A stretch of DNA of 64,000 nt from Candidatus Thiodiazotropha sp. (ex Monitilora ramsayi) (GTDB lineage: Bacteria; Pseudomonadota; Gammaproteobacteria; Chromatiales; Chromatiaceae), in assembly GCA_025655595.1 (NCBI GenBank), contig JAHXIO010000008.1, forward strand, positions 1 through 64,000. Direction: 5' to 3'. Position numbers and translations under genes: made by a program. Below, in pieces: positions 7,044 to 16,883 of this stretch; the first letter of the stretch is position 1; each line of letters begins with the position of its first letter. The notes below the pieces were generated by a model. The model did no database searches and was not told where the DNA came from. It saw only the letters and a program-made list of their open reading frames with translations.

Positions 7044-9179
7044 TCAACCTCTCCGCCAGGCATGGAAACGGGCAACCCATTGCAACAATTTCTCCGGTGC
7101 GTGGGCCTTTTTCCATACCCCTGCTGCATATTTGTTGGCTTCGAACAGTGTCGGATAGATATGGATGGTCCCAAGTATCTTATTGAGGCCGAAACCATGT
7201 TTCATTGCAGCGGTGAACTCACCGATCAGCTCTCCCGCATTCTCACCAATGATAGTGGCTCCCAGGATTTTATCCTTACCGGGTACAGTGAGAACCTTGA
7301 CCATGCCATGGGCCTCACCTTCGGCAATGGCTCGATCCAGTTCGGCCAGATCGAATTTAGTCACCTCGTAGGCAATCTCCTGCTGTTGCGCCTCCAATTC
7401 ATTTAGGCCGACACGCGCCACTTCAGGATCTGTGAAGGTGGCGAATGGAATGACTGAGTAGTCGACCCTGAACCGCCGAAAACCGCCAAAGAGACTGTTG
7501 ACTGCTGCGTACCAGGCCTGGTGACCCGCTGTGTGTGTGAACTGATAGGGCCCCGCCACATCGCCGCAAGCATAGAGAGTTGGCATACTGGCCTGTAAAA
7601 ACTCATTGGTCTGTATGGTGCCATTGGGATTTAAGGCGACACCCATTTCCTCGAGACCAAAGCCCTGGGTATTCGGTTTACGGCCCACGGCCACAAGGGC
7701 CCTGTCAAAGGCGACCTCTACCGTCCCCCCTTCACCTTCGCATATCAGTAGATTCTCTCCATCCCGCTGCGTGAACTCCACTGCTTTATGTCCGACCAGG
7801 AGATTGATCCCCTCCTCCCTGAACCGCTCCATGACCAGTTCAGCAATATCATCATCCTCACGGATCATCAGGCGTGGCAGCATCTCAACAATGGTGACTT
7901 CGCTGCCAAATCGGGCAAAGGCCTGGGCGAGCTCACACCCGATAGGACCGCCTCCCAGCACGAGTAGACGCCGGGGCAGTTCACGAAGCCCCCAAAGATT
8001 ATCCGATGTCAGATAGTCAACCCGATCCAATCCCGGGATTGGCGGTACAAAGGGTCGTGCACCGGTGGCGACAATAATATTACGGGTTCTCAATTCGACA
8101 CCGTTGACCTCCACACTGTACGGTGAAGTTATGCATGCCTCCCCCTCGATGACATCCACACCCAGTCCTGTATAACGCTCTACCGAGTCGTGAGGTTCCA
8201 CCTCCTTGACCACACGCAGCACCCGCTCCATGATCTTGGCGAAATCGAAATCCACATCGATCTTGTCAAACCCCCACTCCTGAGCACGACGGCTCTGACT
8301 CAGAATGCGTGAAGAACGGATTAGCGCTTTGGAAGGGACACAGCCCGTATTGAGGCAGTCACCACCCATCTTATGCTTTTCGATCAGACTCACGTCAGCC
8401 TTCACTGCCGCTGCGATATAGGCGGAGACAAGACCGGCGGATCCACCACCTATCACCACAAGATTACGGTCGAAGTTGTCCGGTTTATCCCAACCCTTGA
8501 GAGCCTGACGCTCTTTAATCACTGATAACAGCTTCTTTGCCAACAAAGGGAAAAGGCCAAGCAGGATAAATGATCCAATCAGGACGGGGGATAGAATACC
8601 CGATGCCGACTCCAACGAGCCCAACTGTGTGCCGGCATTCACATAGACCATGGTTCCCGCCAGCATACCAACCTGGCTGACCCAGTAGAAGGTCCAGGTA
8701 CGTAGGGGGGTCAGGCCCATGACCAGATTGATAATAAAGAAGGGGAAAAGAGGCACCAGACGCAGGGAGAACAGATAGAAGACACCATCCTTTTCGATAC
8801 CGCTGTTGATTGCCTTCAGCCTGTCGCCGTAACGACTCTGCACTGAATCACGCAGGACGAATCTGGAAATCAGGAATGCCAGCGTGGCACCGATACTTGA
8901 GGCAAAGGAGACCAGCACGAGACCCCAGAAAAACCCGAAAACCGCACCTACTGCCAAGGTCATAATCGCAGCACCCGGCAGTGAGAGTGCGGTCACAGCA
9001 ACATAGATAATAAAAAAAGCTACGACTGAGACGAGTGGATTGGCTTCCCGCCAGGCAATGATTTCATCTCTGCTCGACTTGAGTGACTCAAAGGTGAGAT
9101 AGCTACCCAGGTCAAAGACAAAAAAGGCGATAATGAGCAGCGCTACCACTGCCAGAACGATCAGTTTGCGGACATTCAT
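7044..9179 (-). CDS. Fusion of DedA/VTT membrane domain with a mercuric-reductase-like flavoprotein
   Basis: 711 residues. Residues about 1-230 form a VTT/SNARE-associated (TVP38/TMEM64) domain with several membrane segments (ALSLPGAAIMTLAVGAVFGF, LRLVPLFPFFIINLVMG). From about 238 a class I pyridine nucleotide-disulfide oxidoreductase begins: FAD motif VVIGGGSAGLVSAYIAA, redox-active disulfide GGDCLNTGCVPSK, NAD-binding LLVLGGGPIGCELAQAF, FAD contact YACGDVAG, and dimerisation domain with HIYPTLFEANKYAAG. This architecture is known in proteobacteria as a SNARE-associated/FAD-dependent oxidoreductase. The substrate is unknown; the Cys-rich tail of true MerA is absent, so mercury reduction is unlikely. 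Confidence 0.9.
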   Translation of the reverse strand: MNVRKLIVLAVVALLIIAFFVFDLGSYLTFESLKSSRDEIIAWREANPLVSVVAFFIIYVAVTALSLPGAAIMTLAVGAVFGFFWGLVLVSFASSIGATLAFLISRFVLRDSVQSRYGDRLKAINSGIEKDGVFYLFSLRLVPLFPFFIINLVMGLTPLRTWTFYWVSQVGMLAGTMVYVNAGTQLGSLESASGILSPVLIGSFILLGLFPLLAKKLLSVIKERQALKGWDKPDNFDRNLVVIGGGSAGLVSAYIAAAVKADVSLIEKHKMGGDCLNTGCVPSKALIRSSRILSQSRRAQEWGFDKIDVDFDFAKIMERVLRVVKEVEPHDSVERYTGLGVDVIEGEACITSPYSVEVNGVELRTRNIIVATGARPFVPPIPGLDRVDYLTSDNLWGLRELPRRLLVLGGGPIGCELAQAFARFGSEVTIVEMLPRLMIREDDDIAELVMERFREEGINLLVGHKAVEFTQRDGENLLICEGEGGTVEVAFDRALVAVGRKPNTQGFGLEEMGVALNPNGTIQTNEFLQASMPTLYACGDVAGPYQFTHTAGHQAWYAAVNSLFGGFRRFRVDYSVIPFATFTDPEVARVGLNELEAQQQEIAYEVTKFDLAELDRAIAEGEAHGMVKVLTVPGKDKILGATIIGENAGELIGEFTAAMKHGFGLNKILGTIHIYPTLFEANKYAAGVWKKAHAPEKLLQWVARFHAWRRG

Positions 9180-9432
9180 TTAGATGGACCCCAATGTTTC
9201 GTGGTTTTGATATTGCTTTATCATACGAAACAAATAATTTGATGGATGCAGGCCCAAAGAAATACTTTATCCACTGAGCCACGCATCCAATCCTAGCATG
9301 CCATTGATCACGAACTTATCCCAATTTCATCAGGAGATGATATTGAGATGCTGTTTTATGTCATACCCGAGTCATTGCTGATATGGCAATCCAAACAATG
9401 GCGGCAACTGGAGTCACGATTGGCCAATACCG

Positions 9433-9882
9433 TTAAGCTTTATGAATCAGCATCATGAAAAAACCCAGATTGTAATAACAGTGGAGGATCATCGATGGTA
9501 TGGTGCTGTGGTATCTGTCCCGTAACTCACCGAAAATCAATGAGGGCACGAAGACAAGTGAGGCCAGTAGAATAGGTGTGTAGATAATATGTGCTGCTGT
9601 GAACAACAGGCTCGTAACCCAGTTTGCACCTGTGAGTTTCACCCTTCGGATGCTCATTCCTTTCACGCCCGAGAGATAGCCTTGGATCAATCCGCGAAAG
9701 GCCAGTTCTTCCAGCACAGGATAGATCAGAACCAACAACAGCAACTGGCTTGCGGAAAAGTCTCTCCCGGTAATCGGCAGCAACGATGTAGCGTAGACCA
9801 AAAACCAGATGATGGGGCCGGCTGCCACCGCCGCGAGAAAGAAGCGGTCTTTCGACAGTACTTGAATCCGCGGTCTAGGCAT
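9433..9882 (-). CDS. mrtJ: CPBP-type glutamic intramembrane protease, probably of the JDVT-CTERM system
   Basis: 149 residues with four to five membrane segments. Catalytic motifs of the CPBP/ABI family are present: EELAFRG (Glu-Glu-x3-Arg), the first His in AAHIIYTP and the second in LHCYYN. The very short length and the position two genes downstream of a protein ending in a JDVT-CTERM-like signal match the JDVT-CTERM glutamic protease family; I give that symbol from memory of the family and the neighbourhood. It should cut the C-terminal signal of the 10699..16785 product in the membrane. It is the last gene of the minus-strand surface operon. Confidence 0.75.
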   Translation of the reverse strand: MPRPRIQVLSKDRFFLAAVAAGPIIWFLVYATSLLPITGRDFSASQLLLLVLIYPVLEELAFRGLIQGYLSGVKGMSIRRVKLTGANWVTSLLFTAAHIIYTPILLASLVFVPSLIFGELRDRYHSTIPSMILHCYYNLGFFMMLIHKA

Positions 9883-9899
9883 TTATCGAATATCTGATC

Positions 9900-10133
9900 T
9901 CATTCTGAAACCAACTTCAGCTCCACACGACGATATCGCCGGCGACCCAGCTCGGTCTAATTATCGGCAACACTATGACGGTCGCCATCAATTTTCACCA
10001 ATCATCCTTTGGTATCGACGAGGGAACCTATTATGGTTTCGGGACAACGATCCGCAGCATCCATCACCCAGTCAGTGTCGGCATTCCTCGGCAGGAGAAC
10101 TGCTTCCACAACCGGCTTGGGTTCAGCTTATCT
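9900..10133 (-). pseudogene. Decayed C-terminal part of the OmpA-family gene
   Basis: Reading on in the same frame after the stop of the 10134..10697 barrel gene gives stop, Arg, stop, then AEPKPVVEAVLLPRNA, DTDWVMDAADRCPETIIG and SLVDTKG, which is the linker and start of an OmpA_C domain (compare the usual DxDGVxDxxDxCPxTPxGxxVDxxGC). After further in-frame stops it ends ELGRRRYRRVELKLVSE, the typical end of OmpA_C. About 100 residues of the peptidoglycan-binding core are missing. The gene was therefore once a full OmpA protein; point mutation and an internal deletion removed its anchor domain. Confidence 0.7.
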
Positions 10134-10697
10134 TTATTCACCAAAACGCTTGGCTACACTCAGGATGAGAAACTGTGAATCCTCATCATAGAGATCGATG
10201 TCAGCCCGCACGGTAAAGCCATTATCGAAAGTATAACCACCTCCCAAACCAAACATCACATGAATGTTGTGTACTCTCTCGTATGGCAATTCACTATCAT
10301 TTTTCATCCAGCCCAGTCCGGCCTTGAGAAATGCTTCCCAACCTTTGTGCCGTTCATCGTGCTGCTGGTAGAAGTAATAGAGTCCTGAGGCTCCGAGGTC
10401 CTTATATGAAACCTCACCGTGTGGAGACATCTCTGCCTCTCCGAGATCGGAATAGTAACCTTCGATGGAGACCTTTTCAGACCAGTCATAGCCCAGGTAA
10501 AGCTTGAAACCAGCACTTGATTTGTCGGCCACGGAGTAGATCGTGCCGTTTCGGTCGGGCTCCAGCCGCGAGACGCCCAGACCGGCACCTGCATACCACT
10601 TGTTGTCATTCTCTCCCTCCGCAGCGATTGAGGCGGCAGGCAAACAGATCGCCGTCATCAATGCCAGAGAGAGGATTCGTTTTCGCTGTTTCAACAT
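10134..10697 (-). CDS. OmpA-type outer-membrane beta-barrel (truncated)
   Basis: 187 residues: signal peptide (cleavage near ASIAAEG), then an eight-strand OmpA-like barrel with alternating aromatic strands (KWYAGAGLGVSRL, KLYLGYDWSEKVSIEGYYSD, HVMFGLGGGYTFDNGFTVRA, FLILSVAKRFG). The start lies 1 nt after the stop of the 2028-residue gene, so translation is coupled. The natural protein should continue into an OmpA_C peptidoglycan-binding domain; its remnants lie directly downstream (9900-10133). The barrel itself ends cleanly, so it may still insert in the outer membrane, without peptidoglycan anchoring. Confidence 0.85.
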   Translation of the reverse strand: MLKQRKRILSLALMTAICLPAASIAAEGENDNKWYAGAGLGVSRLEPDRNGTIYSVADKSSAGFKLYLGYDWSEKVSIEGYYSDLGEAEMSPHGEVSYKDLGASGLYYFYQQHDERHKGWEAFLKAGLGWMKNDSELPYERVHNIHVMFGLGGGYTFDNGFTVRADIDLYDEDSQFLILSVAKRFGE

Positions 10698-10698
10698 A

Positions 10699-13600
10699 TT
10701 ACTTCACTCGAATTGTTATGCTTTGGCGTCGACGCCAGCCCAGGTATGTCAAAGAGAGCAGTGCCAGCAGCGGCAGCATGGGATCGATACCACTCGCCCC
10801 GCCGATGGAACAGCCACCCACACCTTTCAGACCAGTCTGCAACGGTGTCTCACCGGCAGGAGTACTGATGTCATCCTTCAGATCGGGTATACCGTCGTTA
10901 TCACTGTCTGGCAGACTAAGAGGCGCACCTTCCAGCGCATCATCCAAGCCGTTACCGTTGGTATCCGTGAAAGCGTCCAGCATGCCATCCTGGGGAGAGG
11001 TATCAGTTCCACCCACACCGGACTCCAGTAAGTCGCTGACGCCATCATTGTCACTGTCGGTATCCTGCCAGTCGGGCATTCCATCCCCGTCGGTATCGGT
11101 GGAAACAAGACCGCCACCGGTCAACGGTACACCCGTATTCGGATCGACCGATGGGGTTCCGCTACCGGTTACGCCATCTCCATCCGGGTCATCGCCTCCG
11201 GCTTCAAGCGTGTCGCTCACACCATCATTGTCGCTGTCCAGATCCACCGGATCAGAGACACCGTCACCATCGGTATCAGGCGCCGGCTGGCCCGAACCGG
11301 GGGCTTCACCGTCACCATTGACGGTAGGCGTACCACTACCCAAAACTCCGTCATTATCAGGATCACTGCCACCGGTTTCGGTGACATCGTAGAGACCGTC
11401 GTTGTCGCTATCGAGATCGCGGAAATCGGCAACCCCATCGCTGTCGCTATCTCTCAGCACACCGCCGTTGTAGTTGATGGCGCCACCGTCGACAACTGAC
11501 TCGACAGCATCAGCAAATCCATTGCTGCCCACACTTTCAGTAGCGTCGATACGGCCGTCATCATTCGTATCAAGCGCAACCGCGTCGGCACCCGACTCAT
11601 CCAGGTCATAGAGGCCGTCGTTGTCGCTGTCGAGATCGATACTATCCGGCACGCCGTCACCATCGGTATCGACTAAACCGTCACCTTCCAGATTATTGGG
11701 AATGCCGTCGTTATCGAGATCGAGATCGAGACTATCGACTATACCGTCATTGTCCAGGTCGTCGTTATCGAGAAAGTCGAGGATGGTGTCACCATCGCTA
11801 TCCGGCAAGGGTAGCGGGGTACTGGCAATCAGATCATCGAGTCCATCACCATTGCTGTCGGTGAAGCCATCCACCCGGCCGTTGTTATCGGTATCGATTC
11901 CCCCTCCCTCGACAATATCGAGCAGTCCGTCGCCATCCGCATCCGTATCGAGATGATTCGGTGTACTATCGCCGTCGGCGTTACCCGGCAGGATGGGTGA
12001 GCTGGTGACCCCATCTGCATCCACCACCGGTGCACCGCTGCCCACCAGACCGTCACCGTCCGGATCGCTGCCGCCAGCTTCAGTAACATCGGGTATACCA
12101 TCATTGTCGCTGTCGAGATCGTGAAGATCGGCAACACCGTCACCATCGGAATCGATCAGTGTCGAACCGGAACCAGCGGCCACACCATTGCCATCCACAA
12201 CCTGCGGTGAGTTGCCCAGGAGGCCGTCCCCGTCGGAGTCAGTCCCACCCACTTCCGTGACGTCATAGATACCGTCGTTATCGCTGTCGAGATCGAGGTG
12301 ATCTACTACCAGATCTCCATCGGTGTCCGGATTCGGTAGCGGTGAACCCGAAAGCGCGTCGTGAAGTCCATCGCTATCCAGATCACTGTGAGCGTCGATG
12401 CGGCCATCGCTGTCCACGTCAGTGCCACCGGCTTCCGCCAGATCGAAGCGCCCGTCACCGTCACTGTCCAGATCGCGGAAGTTATGCACGCTGTCGCTGT
12501 CGGTATCGAGCAGGGTGTAGTTTGCACTGCCACTGTCAGCACTGGTCTCCAGCACATCGGCCAGTCCGTTGCCGCCCACTGTATTACCGCTGTCGATACG
12601 ACCGTCGTTATCACTGTCCAGTCCGGTTACTACAGCACCAGACTCGATCAGATCGAACAGCCCGTCGTTATCACTGTCGAGATCCAGGCTGTCCGGCACA
12701 CCGTCACCATCGGTATCGACTGCCTCACTGCCTTCTGCGGTATCGAGGATACCGTCATTGTCATCATCGATATCGAGGCTGTCGACCAGACCGTCACTAT
12801 CAGTGTCGGTGGCATCCTGAAAATCGGGCGTGCCGTCACTGTTGCTGTCGGTCAACGGCAGCGGACTGGCTGCAACACCATCATCAAGACCGTCACCATT
12901 GACGTCGGTGAAACCATCCACCAGGCCATCGTCATTGGCATCGGTACCGCCGGCTTCAACGATATCGTTGAGGCCGTCTCCGTCCGCATCGAGATCCAGG
13001 GTATCCGGGGTACCGTCACCATCGGTATTGACCAATCCGTTACCTTCAGCACTGTTGGGAATGCCGTCGTTGTCGAGATCAAGATCGACGCTGTCTAGAG
13101 CACCGTCACCGTCGCTATCGCTCGCATCCCTATAGTCCGGAAGGCCGTCACCGTTAAAGTCCGGTGGCGTCAGCGGGTTTCCGGATAACGCATCATCAAG
13201 ACCATCGCCATCCCCATCGGTAAACCCGTCCACAAGACCGTCGCTATTGGTATCGGTACCACCGGCTTCGATGAGATCATTGATGCCATCATCATCACTG
13301 TCCAGATCACGGAAATCGTGCACTGTGTCCGTATCGGTATCACGCAGGGTGTAGTTGACACTGCCGCTGTCGGCACTGGTCTCAACCACGTCAGCCAAGC
13401 CGTTACTACCCACAGTTTGTCCGCTGTCGATACGGCCGTCTCCGTCACCGTCGAGGCCAGTCACAACAGCACCTGATTCCACCAGGTCGAACAGGCCATC
13501 GTTGTCACTGTCGAGGTCGAGACTGTCGGGCACCGTATCGCCATCCGTATCGACCGCCTCGCTCCCTTCTGCGGTATCGAGGATACTATCGTTGTCGTCA

Positions 13601-16600
13601 TCCAGATCCACCGAATCGACCAAGCCGTCACCGTCGCTGTCGGTGGCATCGAGGAAGTCCGGTGTACCATCGCTGTTGCTGTCCGGTAGCGGCAGCGGAC
13701 TGGCGGCCACAGCGTCATCCAGACCATCACCATCGGCGTCGGTCAGCCCATCCACCAGACCGTTGTTGTCGGTATCGGTACCACCGCCTTCGACCAGGTC
13801 GAAGAGGCCGTCACCGTCCGCATCGGTATCGATCTGATCCGTCAAACCGTCGCTGTCTGTATTGGGCGGATTCAAGCCTGCCCCTGTTGGCACACCGTTA
13901 CCGTCGACCACTGGTACCCCAGTTCCGATGAGACCGTCCCCGTCAGCATCGTTGCCACCCGCTTCGGTCACATCCGGGATCCCGTCGTTGTCGCTGTCAA
14001 GATCGCGGAAATCATGCACTGTATCGCTGTCGGCATCGCGCAGGGTGTAGTTGACGCTGCCGCTGTCGGCACTGGTCTCCAGCACATCGGCCAGACCATT
14101 GCTGCCGACACTGTTGGCAGAGTCGATACGCCCATCATTGTTGACATCGAGACCGGTGACCGTGGCACCCGACTCGATCAGGTCGAACAGACCGTCATTG
14201 TCGCTGTCGAGATCAAGACTGTCGGGCACAGCATCGCCATCCGTATCGACCGCCTCGCTCCCTTCTGCGGTATCGAGAATACCGTCGTTGTCATCATCCA
14301 GATCCACGGTATCGACCAGGCCGTCAGCATCGCTGTCGGTGTTGTCCTGAAAATCAGGCAGTCCGTCACCGTTGGTATCTGTCGGTGTCAATGGACTTGC
14401 GGCGATGCCGTCATCGAGACCGTCTCCATCCGAATCGGTAAAACCGTCGACCAGTCCGTCAATGTTTGTATCGGTACCGCCGGCCTCTACCAGGTCACTG
14501 ATGCCGTCGTTATCGGCATCCAGCTCTTGTTGATCACCGGTTCCGTCACCATCCGTATCGACGATAACAAGGCCTCCGCCGGCCGGATTACCATCGCCGT
14601 CCACACTGGGTGTACCCGTTCCGATGATGCCGTCACCGTCACCGTCGCTACCGCCGCTTTCGACCACATCGGTAATGCCATCGTTGTCGCTGTCCAGGTC
14701 GCGGAAGTCATGGACACTGTCCGTATCTGTATCCGCCAAGGTATAGTTGATCACACCGCTATCGGCCGATGTTTCCAGAGTATTCGCCAGGCCATTGGCA
14801 CCCACTGTGTTGGCCAGATCGATTACACCGTCTGCATCGGTATCAAGGCCTGTCGTGACGGCACCCGACTCCAACAGGTCGTACAACCCATCGTTGTCGC
14901 TGTCGAGATCGAGGCTGTCGACCACGCCATCGCCATCGGTATCCACCGTACCGTCATCTTCGCTACTGTCCGGGATACCGTCATTGTCATCATCGATATC
15001 ATTACTGTCGGTGATCCCGTCTCCATCCTGGTCGTTCACACCGTTAGAGACAGCGACCCGCGTCTGAGCCCCCCCGATCGCATCAAGCTGATCCTGGTAT
15101 CGGGCGGTGATTGCATCACCATCCCAGACCTGCAGTGATCCGTCGTTATTGGTTCCCACACCTGGACCTGAAACCGTGGGCATAGCAAGACTGAAAACAC
15201 CAGAGTTGACGGCCGTCTCGGACAGAGTGATTTGCTCAACCTCCCCTGTCCTGCCGTTGGTCACTTCGACCACCACGATCTCCGTAATGGCCGGCAAGAT
15301 GTTGAGATCGCTGTCGGTGACCTCAATAGTAAGACTGTTCCCCGGCGTCAATGCCGCCGGCGTACTGGTCACCACGCCGTTCACACCGGTCATCAGTGTA
15401 TCGTCTGCAGTAATCGCTGTTTGCGCTGTGGCGTATGAGCTCAATCCGTATACATAAGTATCGATATAGCTATTATTGCCGACACTGGTGCCCGTAAAGT
15501 CTCCCCAAGTGTGTTTACCCGCGGCGGTAGATGACAGACCACCATCCGGCAGGTTGGATGTACCACCCGCACCGGAAAGAAAGGTCTCGTCATCCCAGTA
15601 GACATAGGTATCCGTTGTGCTGCCATCACTGTTGGCCAGAAAGACGGCGAGTCCATCTTCTCCTCCAGGCGCACCGAGACCACCACTTGTCTCTGCATCC
15701 TCTGCAATGAAGTGATACTCACCCAAGCGAACCTGAATCCTGGCATTGTAAGTGCCCACGGGAAGTGGATTGCCATCCGCATCATCGCCTGACCATGCCA
15801 CCTGGTTCGATCCAACAACTGCATTACCCAACAGAAGCTTATCGTTAGCACCGTAAACACCATTACTATCGGTATCGATAATGATGGAATATGTCCCTTC
15901 CACATCGCTGGTAAATTCGAAGTTACCGCTGTCCTGTACGCCGGGAGAGGTGGTAGGTGTAATTCCGAAGTCCATACCGGCATCATCGATAAAACGGAAG
16001 TTACTGATAACCGGCGGATCATCAGGACGATTTTGAGCCACAGCAGGATAACCTACATAGATCGGAAACTTTGGGGTGACGCTACCGGAGGCAGTAGGAA
16101 TACTGTAACCGGAGTAAGGGGCATCCACACCCAGATCATTAGCACTCAGAACATACAGATTGCCGGAAAACTTGTTCAGGTCCAGTTTCCAGACATAGTT
16201 CGTATTGGTTCGGCCACCGGGCACCAGAGGATAGTAGTCTGAATTGGTCGAAGCCGGTTCACCGAATGAGTGCGTATAAAAACCCCATTGGTAAGCCCAG
16301 AGTCGGCCAGTAGCAGCTGTCGGATCGGGATTGGTGACTGCATCGGGCGTGACACTGACATCGAATCGGTAGAGTTCCGTACCGTTTTCGTTGTTCAACC
16401 TCACTTCGTAACTGCCTGACTTCAACGAAGTGTGGCGAACGGGGTTCGTCAATGGTGATGTAAAGGCGTCAGTACAGCCGACATTACTATCTGTCAGTGT
16501 TGTATCCAATACTGACAGGCCATCGGGATCAAACAACTGAATACGGATATCGTGTGTTTCGTCCCCTTGGCCACAGACGGAAATATTGATGACCTCCCCC

Positions 16601-16785
16601 ACCGAGAGGATATCGACATACATGGGAAAACCACTGGCCTCGTTCTCTTCCAACAGTGGTTGATTGAGTCCAACTTGATAACTGCCTTCCGCAAACAGAT
16701 TCTGAGCCACCAATATCATGAAAAAACCGGCAATAGCCGGTAATGATTTACGAAACATATTCCTGCCTTTTGAGAATACCATCAC
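10699..16785 (-). CDS. Giant surface protein with thrombospondin type 3-like calcium repeats and JDVT-CTERM sorting signal
   Basis: 2028 residues (the start may be the Met at residue 10). Signal peptide to about residue 32 (AQNLFAEG). Residues about 33-590 are a non-repetitive beta-rich head with Ig/FlgD-like segments (NQVAWSGDDADGNPLPVGTY). Residues about 595-1975 are dozens of calcium-binding DxDxDG repeats (DTDGDGVPDSLDLDSDNDG). The C-terminus reads GVGGCSIGGASGIDPMLPLL, a hydrophobic stretch and RRR: a Cys-containing sorting signal like JDVT-CTERM. It is expected to cross to the cell surface and be processed by the protease at 9433..9882. It is the first gene of the operon with the OmpA barrel. 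Plus-strand Ser/Pro-rich frames here are shadows. Confidence 0.9.
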   Translation of the reverse strand: MMVFSKGRNMFRKSLPAIAGFFMILVAQNLFAEGSYQVGLNQPLLEENEASGFPMYVDILSVGEVINISVCGQGDETHDIRIQLFDPDGLSVLDTTLTDSNVGCTDAFTSPLTNPVRHTSLKSGSYEVRLNNENGTELYRFDVSVTPDAVTNPDPTAATGRLWAYQWGFYTHSFGEPASTNSDYYPLVPGGRTNTNYVWKLDLNKFSGNLYVLSANDLGVDAPYSGYSIPTASGSVTPKFPIYVGYPAVAQNRPDDPPVISNFRFIDDAGMDFGITPTTSPGVQDSGNFEFTSDVEGTYSIIIDTDSNGVYGANDKLLLGNAVVGSNQVAWSGDDADGNPLPVGTYNARIQVRLGEYHFIAEDAETSGGLGAPGGEDGLAVFLANSDGSTTDTYVYWDDETFLSGAGGTSNLPDGGLSSTAAGKHTWGDFTGTSVGNNSYIDTYVYGLSSYATAQTAITADDTLMTGVNGVVTSTPAALTPGNSLTIEVTDSDLNILPAITEIVVVEVTNGRTGEVEQITLSETAVNSGVFSLAMPTVSGPGVGTNNDGSLQVWDGDAITARYQDQLDAIGGAQTRVAVSNGVNDQDGDGITDSNDIDDDNDGIPDSSEDDGTVDTDGDGVVDSLDLDSDNDGLYDLLESGAVTTGLDTDADGVIDLANTVGANGLANTLETSADSGVINYTLADTDTDSVHDFRDLDSDNDGITDVVESGGSDGDGDGIIGTGTPSVDGDGNPAGGGLVIVDTDGDGTGDQQELDADNDGISDLVEAGGTDTNIDGLVDGFTDSDGDGLDDGIAASPLTPTDTNGDGLPDFQDNTDSDADGLVDTVDLDDDNDGILDTAEGSEAVDTDGDAVPDSLDLDSDNDGLFDLIESGATVTGLDVNNDGRIDSANSVGSNGLADVLETSADSGSVNYTLRDADSDTVHDFRDLDSDNDGIPDVTEAGGNDADGDGLIGTGVPVVDGNGVPTGAGLNPPNTDSDGLTDQIDTDADGDGLFDLVEGGGTDTDNNGLVDGLTDADGDGLDDAVAASPLPLPDSNSDGTPDFLDATDSDGDGLVDSVDLDDDNDSILDTAEGSEAVDTDGDTVPDSLDLDSDNDGLFDLVESGAVVTGLDGDGDGRIDSGQTVGSNGLADVVETSADSGSVNYTLRDTDTDTVHDFRDLDSDDDGINDLIEAGGTDTNSDGLVDGFTDGDGDGLDDALSGNPLTPPDFNGDGLPDYRDASDSDGDGALDSVDLDLDNDGIPNSAEGNGLVNTDGDGTPDTLDLDADGDGLNDIVEAGGTDANDDGLVDGFTDVNGDGLDDGVAASPLPLTDSNSDGTPDFQDATDTDSDGLVDSLDIDDDNDGILDTAEGSEAVDTDGDGVPDSLDLDSDNDGLFDLIESGAVVTGLDSDNDGRIDSGNTVGGNGLADVLETSADSGSANYTLLDTDSDSVHNFRDLDSDGDGRFDLAEAGGTDVDSDGRIDAHSDLDSDGLHDALSGSPLPNPDTDGDLVVDHLDLDSDNDGIYDVTEVGGTDSDGDGLLGNSPQVVDGNGVAAGSGSTLIDSDGDGVADLHDLDSDNDGIPDVTEAGGSDPDGDGLVGSGAPVVDADGVTSSPILPGNADGDSTPNHLDTDADGDGLLDIVEGGGIDTDNNGRVDGFTDSNGDGLDDLIASTPLPLPDSDGDTILDFLDNDDLDNDGIVDSLDLDLDNDGIPNNLEGDGLVDTDGDGVPDSIDLDSDNDGLYDLDESGADAVALDTNDDGRIDATESVGSNGFADAVESVVDGGAINYNGGVLRDSDSDGVADFRDLDSDNDGLYDVTETGGSDPDNDGVLGSGTPTVNGDGEAPGSGQPAPDTDGDGVSDPVDLDSDNDGVSDTLEAGGDDPDGDGVTGSGTPSVDPNTGVPLTGGGLVSTDTDGDGMPDWQDTDSDNDGVSDLLESGVGGTDTSPQDGMLDAFTDTNGNGLDDALEGAPLSLPDSDNDGIPDLKDDISTPAGETPLQTGLKGVGGCSIGGASGIDPMLPLLALLSLTYLGWRRRQSITIRVK
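11460..14900 (-). repeat. Higher-order repeats inside the giant gene
   Basis: A segment coding NGLADVLETSADSGSVNYT with its flanks (SGAVVTGLD before, VHDFRDLDSDNDG after) recurs five times, with the gtgtagttgac-like core at about 14741, 14046, 13349, 12515 and 11469. Spacings are about 695, 697, 834 and 1046 bp. The first three copies are nearly equally spaced; the last two are more diverged. Confidence 0.8.
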
Positions 16786-16883
16786 ATTTCATTGATCAGT
16801 ATTCGGCAGTATTGTAATTAATCTTTAATGATTTTTTGTTAAATCTTTTTCAAAAATTCTAACCGTAGGCAGTTGTAAACATG

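Noticed and set aside
9348..9458. 36-residue plus-strand ORF (MLFYVIPESLLIWQ)
   Set aside because: Weak ribosome spacing and overlap with the end of the protease gene; possible but unsupported.
10517..15138. Long plus-strand frames rich in Ser/Pro/Leu and RYRCHCH
   Set aside because: Shadows of the Asp/Gly repeat codons of the giant minus-strand gene.
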